Assembly (NCBI RefSeq): GCF_016086655.4
Contig: NC_052135.2
Coordinates: forward strand, 71,273,702 to 71,337,701
Direction of reading: 5' to 3'
DNA length: 64,000 nt
Source: Lepeophtheirus salmonis
Taxonomy: Eukaryota > Arthropoda > Copepoda > Siphonostomatoida > Caligidae
Shown here: positions 35,778-46,683 of the stretch, one piece after another
Numbering within the stretch: position 1 is the stretch's first letter
Layout of the letters: the number at the start of each line of letters is the position of its first letter
The notes under the pieces: generated by a model
What the model was told of the DNA's origin: nothing
The model's database searches: none
The model's input: only the letters and a program-made list of their open reading frames with translations
Made by a program: the position numbers and the translations under genes

Positions 35778-38176
35778 ATGGTTGTGGAAGAGGGTGGCTA
35801 TGAATCTGAGGCAGAGTTGGATACACGGGATCTTGTCAAAAAGCACAACCGTAAACAGAAAAAGTCTGGTGGGTTTCAGTCCATGGGATTGAGCCGTGAA
35901 GTGTTTCGAGGTATACAAAAGAAGGGCTACAAAGTTCCAACCCCGATTCAAAGAAAAACGATTCCTTTGATACTTGAGGGTCGGGATGTGGTAGGAATGG
36001 CTCGTACTGGCTCTGGAAAGACGGGAGCTTTTTTGATTCCGTTGTTGGAAAAACTTTGCTCTGGTAATAGAGGGAAACCCAGAGCCATGATCCTTTCGCC
36101 TACCCGAGAACTCTCACTTCAAACTCTGCGATTCTTTAAGGAGTTGGCCAAATTCTCAGGACTAAAAGCCATGTCCATTCTTGGAGGAGAGTCCATGGAA
36201 AAGCAGTTTGCGGGGATGCACAACAACCCGGATGTTCTCATTGCCACTCCTGGAAGATTTGTTCATCTCTGTGTAGAAATGAATTTAAGACTAGATGCTA
36301 TTCAATATGTGGTGTTCGATGAAGCGGATCGCTTGTTTGAACTTGGATTTGGAGAACAGTTAAAGGAAATCTTGGGACGTCTTTCTGATGATCGTCAAAC
36401 CCTTCTTTTCTCAGCTACTTTGCCCAAGCTCTTAGTTGAGTTCGCTAAAGCCGGCCTTAACGATCCAACGTTGGTTCGTTTAGACGTAGATACTAAAATT
36501 CCTGAAACTCTAAGTCTCGCCTTCATATCCTGTCGAGATGAAGGAAAGCCTGCATTGCTAGTCCATATTTTGCAGAAATTAATTGCTAAGGAGGAGCAAA
36601 CAATTGTATTTTTAGCGACTAGACATCACGTGGAATATATTCATCTTCTACTGGACTCTGCTGAAATTTCAAATACCTACATTTACTCCCAATTAGATCC
36701 CTCTGCTAGAAAAATTAACACTGCAAAGTTCACATCCAACCAGTGCTCAGTACTTCTCGTTACTGATCTTGCCGCCAGAGGTATTGATATACCTCTTCTT
36801 GATAATGTGATCAATTATCATTTTCCGGCAAAATCAAAGCTATTCATTCATCGAGTTGGTCGAGTTGCTAGAGCAGGAAGAAGTGGTTTAGCCATATCCT
36901 TCGTGGCTGGCGATGAATTAGCTTACATGATAGACTTGCAGCTCTTTTTCGGAAATTCGTTCAAACCTCTGGGCAAAGATGACACAGAGTGGCACAATGC
37001 CCTAGGCTCTTCACCTCAATCCATTCAAGATGATTATTCAGATCAAATTTGGCGATGGCATGACCTTTCACTTGATTTAACAAACGCTAAAAAAGTATCT
37101 GAAAATGGATACATGAAGTATCTCAAATCACGAACTGGAGCAAGTGTTGAAAGTGTGAAAAGAGTTAAGGAAATGAAGGGGAAAACATTTATAGCTCATC
37201 CACTTCTAAAAAACTCTTTGGAGTATACGGAGAGTGAACATGTCTCAGATTTTCTTGAAAAGGTGAAAAATTTTCGACCAAAGTCTACAATTTTTGAGAT
37301 TGGTAATACTAACAAAAATGTGGAAGCTAAATCCGTCATTGCCATGAAGAGACTTAAAGATGAAGAAACAATCAACAAGTTTAAGTTAAAAAGGGAAAGC
37401 GATTATTCACTTGGATCTAGAAGAGAGGTTTCGAAAAATAAATTGGAGGAATGCTCTCAGGAGGATATTGCCTCGTCATTTGATAATATAATTGAGTCTA
37501 AGAAAGTCAAAGAAATCAAATTGCAGAATCTGAGAAAGAAGAAAAAATTCAGGATTCAAGAACATATTAAAAAAGATCAAGAAAATTACATCGGATATCA
37601 GCCTAAAGACCATCAAACAGAGGCTGGATATTCCTTAATGAGTGGATTTGAGGCTCAGGCCTCTAGTGCAGTATTGGATCTAACTGGCGATGATGATGGC
37701 ACTCTTCGGAAAAAGAAAACACTTATGAAATGGGATAAGAAAGCCAAAAAATATGTCAAGGATCAAGATAATGGCAATATTAAAAAAATTAAGACAGAGA
37801 GTGGCGTATGGATTCCAGCATCGTACAAATCAGATCGCTACAAAAACTGGAAACAGCGGAGTAAGACCAATATTTTTAATGAAAATGAGGATGAAGAAGA
37901 TGGGGATCAGAGTCAGTCTCTTAAGCGTAAGTTTAACACACTTCATCATTTTATGTTGGTTGAGAGTATAGTTTCTTTATATTTTTATCTCTAGGTAAAG
38001 GAGGAAGTGGATTGCCTCAATCTCATCCTGCTATGAAAAAGGCTCGTAATGCCGTACCGAAGCATCGTAAAGGTCCTAGAAATGAGATACAGCGCCCAGA
38101 ACAAATTTTGAAACAACGCAAGGTTACTATGAAGAAGAAATTTAAGAATACAAAACGCAAAGATCGTAAAAAATAA
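35778..38176 (+). CDS. DDX54: ATP-dependent RNA helicase DDX54 (Dbp10 type)
   Basis: Nucleolar DEAD-box helicase of large-subunit ribosome assembly (yeast Dbp10); the vertebrate protein also modulates nuclear receptors. Two exons, 35778-37926 and 37995-38176, joined within an Arg codon (donor C|GTAAGT, acceptor CTAG) to give 776 residues; human is about 880. Visible motifs: Q motif GGFQSMGLS...PTPIQ (31-58), Walker A ARTGSGKT (75-82), PTREL (108-112), DEAD (181-184), SAT (212-214) and HRVGRVARAGR (358-368), all intact. The C-terminal half is Lys-rich with the Dbp10-type signature LMKWDKKAKKYVK and a basic tail ending KRKDRKK. I chose ATG 35778; the frame is open a few codons upstream without an ATG. 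It runs tail to tail with the SLC3 gene. Confidence 0.96.
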
Positions 38177-38248
38177 TCCAACTCCAGGCTTAGTTATAAT
38201 ATTCTATGTTAACATATTCAAACGCATTTTCGCATTCTACTTGGACTT

Positions 38249-38254
38249 AATAAA
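38249..38254 (+). terminator. Poly(A) signal AATAAA of DDX54
   Basis: AATAAA 73 bases after the DDX54 stop codon. Confidence 0.65.
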
Positions 38255-38550
38255 TTTATTTTAAAAATATCATTTTATTAAGCTCATTGTTGGCCTTTTT
38301 GTATGGTCATTTTGGGAAGGGGGGTTGGAATCAAATAATAAGTTTTATAAATATGACTACACATATTCAGACAAAATTTTTTACTTATTATTTTTTTTTT
38401 TTTCAAAAAGAGACATGTAAACTCATTTGACCCCCTCGATTTTGATGCCACTGATTTTAGTAGGCTATGAATGAGTTAAAAGAATATATTTTATTCAAAG
38501 AACGAAAAAATTACTAAAGTTGTGATAATGAATCAATCATAATAGCTAAT

Positions 38551-38556
38551 TTTATT
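38551..38556 (-). terminator. Poly(A) signal AATAAA of the SLC3 gene
   Basis: Minus-strand AATAAA about 130 bases after the SLC3 stop. It lies in the 510-bp gap shared with the DDX54 3' end. Confidence 0.5.
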
Positions 38557-38686
38557 AGTACGTAGGAATGACGTCTAATTAATTAAAATAATACAGTATA
38601 TTATCAACAAATGCAAATAAATAAGATAATACTGAACTCTGGTCGATAAGCTTAAAGGCTAATATCAAACAGTGCTAGACATAAAC

Positions 38687-41600
38687 TCATTCAAAGTTAG
38701 CAACAAATGAAATTACCATTCCTTCTTTTGGTCTTAATTTTATTGAGTCAAAGTTAACTTTAGTTACTCCAACATGATCTGTTGACGAGGTATTTGTCCC
38801 CAAGAGCACAGATCCCGAGTCTGGCATAAATTTAAACTTAGATATATCAGAGTCTGACTCGGCCTCTCCGAAGTTAACAATCACTAGTATTCCTGGATTT
38901 CCTTTTTTGACCACAGAATACGTGAAAACTTCTCCATCAATAACTTTAGAGTTAAACTCTCCTTGAAGTATCGCATCACTTAATCTCAACTTTGCCAATG
39001 CTTTATAAAATGAGTAATAAGAATCTGGGTCCTTCACTTGGCACTCAACATTCAAATCTTCATAGCCATCCATAATTCGCATCCAAGGCGTTACAGAAGA
39101 GTTATACGTAAATCCAGCTCCTTCTTCTTTTGACCAGATCATCGGAGACTTTCCTACGATATTTGAAGAACCAATCGTTTCAATATCTAACATTCCAAGT
39201 TCCTCCCCATAATATGTAATGGGAGTGGCTGGTAAAAGCATGAATATCATATTCAAAGAATTGATGAATTCGGATCCAAACCTAAAGTAGTTCAATTATA
39301 TTAAAATGAAATTAAAAGTACAAAAGTTTAAGAACAAACCAAGTCCCAGAACGTGAGTGTTTATGATTGTCGAAGATAAAGTTGGGCCAAGCAGTGGGAA
39401 CTCCTTTCACCTCTTTTAGATACTTATTTATTGTGTTATAAATATTGGTTGCATTAAGCGGATTATCCAATGAAATATAATTCAGTGGAATATGAGCAAT
39501 TGAGCCATTCATACCATAATATTTTATGGCATTCTTTGATTCGATGTCCGTCATCATAATCCTATAAAAGATTACTTAGTAATATAATTTAATTATACAT
39601 TATAGAAGCATAAACCTACATATTTTGATTTTCTATTAACAATAACTCTTAACTATAATTACAAAAATTGTGTTTCAATCAAATAATTTCTACTTCAAGC
39701 AATTATATTAGGGATGGTTTTAGGGAGGAATGGACCATTGCAGACATGTGCTTGGATCCCGTACTTAAAAGATAACATATCATAAATTGCAAGAATAATA
39801 AGGTCCATCATACCTTTACTTGACTGACATAGGTGTAGACGATTATAATTTTTAGGGGGTCAACTAATTTTGCCCAAATATTTGAGACTATGTTTTTTTC
39901 CCAATAATTTCTATATGATCTATTTTTACATATAAAAGGCCATATATTGCTAGGTTTGCCTGTGCCAACACCTATGTTGGCCGGTCTCCGGTGTCCACAT
40001 CTTCTGAAACAGGCACTGATTCATATAACTTATTTTATTTTCTAGGCGAATCTTTTTATGCATATTAAGACTTATGAATAAACTAAATATCATCACACTA
40101 GGGGTTTTACTATATTAAAAAAATTATAGAGAGAACAAAACCGGAAGATTTTTAACCTATCCAACACATTGTCGTCAAATTGTGCATGGTAGACATATTT
40201 TCACGTGAAATTTTGATCAGTGGTATTGAAAAAATGTCTGACTTGAGAAAATTTTACTAGTTAAGTCGGATTATTAACAGATGGTGGAAAACTTGCATCA
40301 GAGGTATGGTAAAAGTATTCTTACATACATACAATTTAAGGAAAATATGATCGGTAATATTTGAATACATGCACATTAAATTTAAAAAAAAAACCCGCAA
40401 ACCTTCTAATAATTTCTTCACCATTATGACGATTGCAGCTTATTTAGGAAAAAATATTATAAACATACATATCCTTGCTTATTTAAAATTAGTAGTTACC
40501 TTGGTTTGGATTCATCCTCTTCAGTTTTTTCATCCAATAGTTTTCTAATATCTAGCAAAAATTGAAGATTATCTTCCAATATATGGGTTTTTGTATGATT
40601 TAATGACGAATAATCCAATTCTGATGTAATTTCAGGTTCATCTTCTAGCGACACAGCTATATTTACATATAAAATTAAAAAAAAAAAAAAAACCTTTATT
40701 GAATAGTAATTAAGTATTATTTCTCAAAGTTAATATACTATTAATATTTGTCTTATCAAAATAAATAATATTTAAGTTTAATTTTAAAAGATCCTACTTA
40801 CACTCAAACAAATAGTCGACATATTTAAAACGAAATCCGTCAACTCCTAAATCTAACCAAAACCTCAAAATATCTTTTATTTCCTTAACGACTCTGGGGT
40901 TACGGAGATTAAAATCGGGCTGTGTTGTTCCAATTTGGTGAAAATACCATTCTCCTCTCTCCTCATTATAGCTCCATGCAGGATCTCCATTAATCATCAA
41001 CTAAATATATATATATAAAATACAAGCAATTCATTTGAAATATACATAATTAAGCTGTCATAAAAAGTACCCAATTATTCGGTGGTGCATCCCCATTTTT
41101 CCACACATAATAATCGGAGTAATGTCCTTGTTTTTGTATAGATTTTGTAAACCATGGATGTTTATCAGAAGAATGATTGGGTGTAAAATCCAAAATTAAT
41201 TTCAAGCCATGGTCTTGAAGCCCTGTTACCATATCCTTAAAGTCTTGCATAGATCCATAAATTGAGTTGATTGATTCAAAGTTTTCAACATCATTACCAT
41301 CGTTTTCAAAAGGAGATTCAAATATTGGACTTAAATTGATTGACTCAACCCCCCAAATCTTTCAAGTATTGTATTTTAGTCGTGATTCCTTAAAAAAAAG
41401 TATTATTTAGTATTATCCTTCATTTCAACAAAATTTACGTATTAAGTGTACTTTTTAACGTGTATTATAATTCATTAGGAGAAATATGATATAATTTTGA
41501 TATAAACCTTTAAGATCGCCAATTCCGTCTCCATCCGAATCTTTGAAAGATTTAACATAAATTTGATAAATCGGAGCTCTTTGCCACCATTCCTTAGGTT

Positions 41601-41919
41601 TAGGTGTAGGACACTTTGGAGTTACAACGATAATAATTATAGAAATAACGAGTATTGCAACCCATGTAATCCAAAATAATGCAAATAAAATCCATCTGAG
41701 TCGAATCCAATAAGGATCCTTTGCAAATTTCATAACTTCATCCTTGCTCAGAGGTAGACAACATTTATTTGGTTCTCTCTGAGGACTGTCCTGAAGTTTA
41801 TCCCCAAGAGAGTCCATGGAAGCAATCTCTGGTGCAGCAAGTGGGGCCATTTCTTCTTGCTTCAGTGGTATACTTTTTTCAAGTGATTTTGATTCTTCAT
41901 CTTCTTTTGGGGAGGTCAT
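38687..41919 (-). CDS. SLC3A2: 4F2hc/CD98 heavy-chain-like SLC3 protein
   Basis: Type II membrane glycoprotein that pairs with a light-chain amino-acid transporter by a disulfide. Exons: 41919-41508, 41388-41071, 41000-40802, 40656-40500, 39561-39340 and 39281-38687, all with GT/AG and matching phases, giving 633 residues if one extra base in exon 2 is ignored. The N-terminal motif LSKDEVMKFAKDPYWIRLRW precedes a membrane helix (about 76-99) and Cys103 in VTPKC, the position of the light-chain disulfide in 4F2hc. The ectodomain is a GH13 fold (APIYQIYVKSFKDSDGDGIGDLKG; TPITYYGEELG), but both visible catalytic Asp sites are Lys: FRFKYVDYL for the usual FRIDAV, and DNHKHSR for NHDxxR. That fits a transporter chaperone, not a maltase. 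Six G at 41353-41358 (minus) break the frame; five would restore it. rBAT is a less likely alternative. Confidence 0.85.
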
Positions 41920-42887
41920 TCTCGTTCTTGTTAAATATATTCTTTCCCTTTGGAACTATCTCTAAATGTATTAAGAATATATCACGAGTTATTGTAAAGT
42001 GTTATAGCCCGAACGATAAAGCTGCTTTCTCAAAATTTCCCCTTTTTGCTCCTATGATTCCAACGTCATTCCAGGGTTTCCTTAATATGCCCTGAATATT
42101 TAGCTTTCTTCAACATCATCATTCTATTATAGCACTTTTTCAAATAGATTTGCGTAGATTCAAAGGTCCACAAATTTGGCATAATATACGTAGCTGTTTA
42201 GATTCAATAACTAATAAATTTAATTTAACCTAAATTATAATTATGTACTAACTGGTAGGGATTAAACACTTTGAATTAAATATTGAACGAAAGGGATCTT
42301 TAAAATACCTTCTTTTAGCTATTGTTATTTTTTAAATCGATAATAATATGTGTATTTCAATTTTTTTCGTCCATACATCGTTGTTTGTGAAATAATATAC
42401 ACATTGTATATATGTTCTATCAATAAATATCTTCATATATAATGGAGTAGTAAACAAGTTATACCTAGGCTTGGCTTGTAATAAGTTAAAAAACTTGTGA
42501 CTTGAAAATATAGACTGGATTTTGAAATTTAATTTGAATAAAAGTATTTAATAGTAGGGTGACCAGATATCCTCGTTTTTGGAGGTTTTGGAAATAATCC
42601 CACTTTCAAGGGCATAGCCAGCCTTATTATTGATCAGTGATCCAAAACAGATCATTGATCAGTTCTTTATGTTAATAATGACGTCATACATTAAACAATT
42701 CTTTTTAATAGTGTTTATTAATACTAAATAGCTATTTCCGCTCTAATTATCTTGGTTCCGATGTGACCAAAAGGAGGAAAATAGTAGTATCTGAGGACAG
42801 TGTTTCCCAAAGTGGGGGTCGCGATGATGATTTTCTAAAAGAAGAATGTTATTATAATTGCCATTACATTGAGTTGCATCAAAACTT
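41920..42887. other. Upstream of SLC3; hAT-like terminus
   Basis: CAGTGTTTCCCAAAGTGGGGGTCGCG at about 42799-42824 is a typical hAT-superfamily end, on the plus strand. I cannot find its partner. GGGTGACCAGATATCC at about 42558 resembles another common MITE end. Otherwise AT-rich, no gene. Confidence 0.45.
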
Positions 42888-43330
42888 AAATAGCCCCCCC
42901 CCCAATTAAGAATTTTCTTTTTTTTTACTAGAAAATTTAATATTTGAAAAAAAATAAAATAATAATAATTTATCTAATTTAATTTAATTTTCTGTTAATA
43001 TCTAAGAATTTTTGAAATTTTTCTCCAAAAAATTTAATATTGGAAATTTTGTCCCAAAAAATTTAATATTGGAAATTTTGTTCCAAAAAATTTAATATTG
43101 GAAATTTTGTTCCAAAAAATTTAATATTGGAAATTTTGTTCCAAAAAACTTAATTTTATGTGTATAGCTATGGATTTTTAAATTTTTTTTCCTAAAAATT
43201 TACCTTTCTTTCAATATTTGAATTTTTTTTCTAAAAAATTTACTTTTTCAAATTTTTTTTTCTGAAAAATTTAATTTTTGATTTTTTTTCCAAAAAATGT
43301 AAATTTTTAGATTTTTTTTTCAACTCTTCT
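42888..43330. repeat. GC-capped A/T-monotone element, partial copy, with 29-bp tandem repeats
   Basis: Starts with a C run and CCAATTAAGAA, like the inside of the left end of 60819-61480, then A/T words. Four near-perfect copies of a 29-bp unit (TTCCAAAAAATTTAATATTGG...) sit at about 43023-43138. The GCGTCCGCAGG ends are not visible, so this copy is truncated or rearranged. Confidence 0.6.
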
Positions 43331-44282
43331 TGTTTACATCACTAGTATATTCATGATTAAGACGCAATTATCTATTTTTGGAGAATCTAAGATTAACTAG
43401 TGGCCACCATACAAAAATTCTCGATTTTTATCTTTGACAATGTAGGAACGATACATTATTATAGTTGGAGACTCCTTATGCGTAGAGGGAATTTTACTTT
43501 TTGTTCGTCTCCCCTACGCCACTGACTAGCCTCCATTTTAAATTGGAATCAAATATTGGCCTATGATAAGATATTAATAAATATTTTATTAATATAGAAA
43601 AAAATAATTTAAAAAATATTTTTTTAAAGAACCAATCCAAAACTAAAGGTCCAAAATACCTTTTTCAAACAACAAAATCCAAAATATATTTACTAAAAAA
43701 ACAAGATATATTAAAAAAAAAAAATCGATAATAAAGGACCTAATACCTAATTGAATGCCAATTTCAATTTGAATCTGATTTTATTATGAAATAACAGAAT
43801 ATTAGGCTAAATGCATATAAAAATCACGTATTCTCAGTATTATATCGAGGAAAGAACTTTATTTAATAAAGGATAACGTCAAAAAATTTAAAAAATCAAA
43901 TTTTGTTGGTATTACTTCTTTCTTTCAATATTTTTTAATGCTCTATATTTATAAAAAATTGTAATCAAAATTTGAAATTTAATTTGATTCAAACATTAGT
44001 ATTGAAAATCATCGGAGTTAATAAAGCGCTCATTAATGCAGATTGGAGCAATACACGTTAAAATGAATTATATTTTCAATAGGGTATGAGGGAACTATAA
44101 AGAATATACTATCTCATATCTGCAAGTTAGTGTGATAGTCTGTAACTTGGGGACGTACCATAAATTTTCTACAGCGCTCTCTATGTGCGTAATATACCGA
44201 TATTTTATATTAAAGAATATTATCATTCAGGGAGTTGTATTATTTTGCCGCAAGAGGCATTACTCTCTGCCACTTTGTTTAC
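43331..44282. other. AT-rich intergenic sequence, nothing recognised
   Basis: No frame or paired repeat that I can support. Confidence 0.4.
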
Positions 44283-45015
44283 TAGGGTTGCGGAGTAGGT
44301 ATATAAAATGCCCGACTCCGATTCCAGTATTTTGAATATCACCGACTCCGACTACAACACACATTCTTATTTTTAAATAATGTTTTATAGCCAATATAAG
44401 TACTATTTGAGTCTACATATTTCAAACATAGATTTAATTTGTAGCTATAGGTAGTTCGTTATATGTAGTAAATAATTGTGCTTTGTATAAAGAAAATATT
44501 TGTAATATAAGATATTTAACTAAATAGATGAACAAGAAATTGTAATGTTCTACGAACACCACCAACGAACGGAAGTAATGGACCGGAGTAAAGCCAATGA
44601 GAATACCTTTGGATTGGGGGTACAATCATACACTAAAACATATATACTATAAGGGATTAAACTTAAAAGGATGTACATACATATAACTATTAAAATATAT
44701 CAACTCGTAAAACAAAAGGTACTTTACTATCTATTTAAAACAAATCCCTACGTCATGAGCTAAAAGTATATAAAAGACAATACATAACAGAAATGAAATG
44801 GATCAAAATCTATCTATTGCTAATAATAAATTTTGGAAGATAGTTTATGTATTCGTAACCGAGGAACGACAATACACAAAACATGCCATTGCAATGTTAC
44901 ACTTTCCTCTGATGAAATTGACTATTCACAAGTTTATTTACATAAATTATAAAATATTTTTGTAGCAGGTGTTGGAGTAGGTACAAATTTTCAGAGTCCT
45001 TACTCTGCAGCCCTA
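44283..45015. repeat. About 730-bp element with inverted ends TAGGGTTGCGGAGTA
   Basis: Left end TAGGGTTGCGGAGTAGGTA (44283) and right end TACTCTGCAGCCCTA (45001-45015) are inverted with a few mismatches. Next to each end lie ACTCCGACT-type and TTGGAGTAGGTAC words in opposite orientation. No transposase frame: MITE-like. Confidence 0.6.
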
Positions 45016-46683
45016 TTGCTTACAAACTAATATTAGTAAATAAAGCTCATACTCCATTAGCAATAACCTACTTTCCTATCATTTTTTAAAGTTTCATTAC
45101 ATCTTATATTTTAAAACTAATGTAATATCTCTCTAATACAATTATTTATCTATCAAGCGAAGGTACAATTAATAATATTTATTTACTAAAACTACAACGA
45201 CGTCATCTATGTTAAAAATTAATAGAGAGGTGAAAATAGTCGGCGATTCCTCTCTGAAAATTGACGATTTCTCCATTATTATCATACGGTTAGTCTATTT
45301 TATGATATTACTTGAAAACGTTCAGGAAAATATTTACAGACTTCTAATGGAATATTTTTTACTCTGAGTAATTTATGTAACTATAGCAATACCCTTGTAT
45401 TTTGAAAGTGTTCACCAGGACCGTCTTTTGAATTTTTTTTATTATTTGTGTAGAAAACGCACTCATTTTATAATTAAAGATGATTTTTTATTTTCCAAAG
45501 CTGTTATCGTTATTCTTTTATTCTTGAAGAGAGAACAATACGTTTTGAGTAATTAGTAGTGTCTGAAATACGAAGAATAACCCTGAGATTTGTTGCGGAT
45601 TCATAACTCATAAATTAACGTCCTTGTTGGACTCGGAGTAGAGTTGAGGTTTGACATTGGAGTACTTTCTGCAAATATATCATTATTCTTTGCTAGATAT
45701 CCTCACCAACATTCTTCATCTTGTTAAGTTAACCCAAAGAATAAATATATAGGATTTTATGAAGATCTTTATATATATTTTTTTAGTTAACCAAGTTGAT
45801 TTTCGGTTTCTTTTTATGCATATCTTCTTATTTTCATCACTATTGATCTCTGACCGTGGATATATCGTTTGTCAAAATTGCCAATATATATTTTTAATTG
45901 TGACTTGTGATGTGTGAGTATTTGAAATTAGTTATTAGTTTGAAATAAAAATCTTTAAGTAATACTGGGCAAAATATGGGCGTTCACAGGATTTTTTAAC
46001 GTTTGATGAAAAACTTTTTGGGAATTTTTTTTTAGTTAGATTTATTTGGAAGATACTAAATACGAATAAACTTATTTTGGAAAGACAAATATATATTTAT
46101 TTTTTTAATATTAATTTTTAAATTATTCAGACTAGGAAATTTTTATTTCAGTGTATTTTTCCATCTTTTTTTTTGGGGGGGGGCACCTATAGCCCCCCTC
46201 CTGCGAAGACCTGCTAAATACTTGAATTAAGAGGAAGGAATAGTTGGGGATAGTCGGATAGGTTGTTATTTATTATTTGTGTTGTTGTAACCAAGATACT
46301 TAAGTATTTTGGTTGTAACCTGCTTCGGTCTTGCCTACTACTCGGGAATCTTGTTTTTAAATAAAGTGAGGTAATAATAACAATATTTATATACATATAT
46401 AAGAAGGGCTCTTTGAAGTCTGACGTCATCGAAGAGAGAAAAAAACTAGAAATATGAGGTCATGAGTTGTCGCGCCAAGATTAAGGTAGAGCTGCAGCAG
46501 TAACAGGGAGCAGACTGAATGATTGTCGATAATAACACGCCTTAAAACAGCTCTACGTCAGTTTTTTCCCTGCTATCTATCATTCACTGTAGCTATAACA
46601 GATGGCTATGTGTTGTCAATTAATTAGGGAATTAAATTGAGTTTATTAAAGCAACAACTATCCCTTGACTATTAGTATTTATT
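45016..46683. other. Upstream of aftiphilin gene; LTR-like and GC-capped fragments
   Basis: 45590-45830 is a partial family A LTR-like repeat (TTGTTGGACTCGGAGTAGAG...GTTGATTTTCGGTTTC). The last 250 bp before ATG 46684 should contain the promoter and 5' UTR; I see no motif worth naming. Confidence 0.45.
45978..46213 (+). repeat. GC-capped A/T-monotone element, short copy
   Basis: Starts GGGCGTTCACAGGATTTTTT and ends with CACCTATAGCCCCCCTCCTGCGAAGACCTG. It is 236 bp, about a third of the larger copies, with the same end logic. Confidence 0.6.

Noticed and set aside
38687..41919. Reading the SLC3 gene as an active maltase/alpha-glucosidase
   Set aside because: It has a type II membrane anchor and disulfide Cys, and both visible catalytic Asp sites are Lys.
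43023..43148. CRISPR-like array
   Set aside because: Copies are head-to-tail with no unique spacers and sit in an A/T element of a eukaryotic genome.
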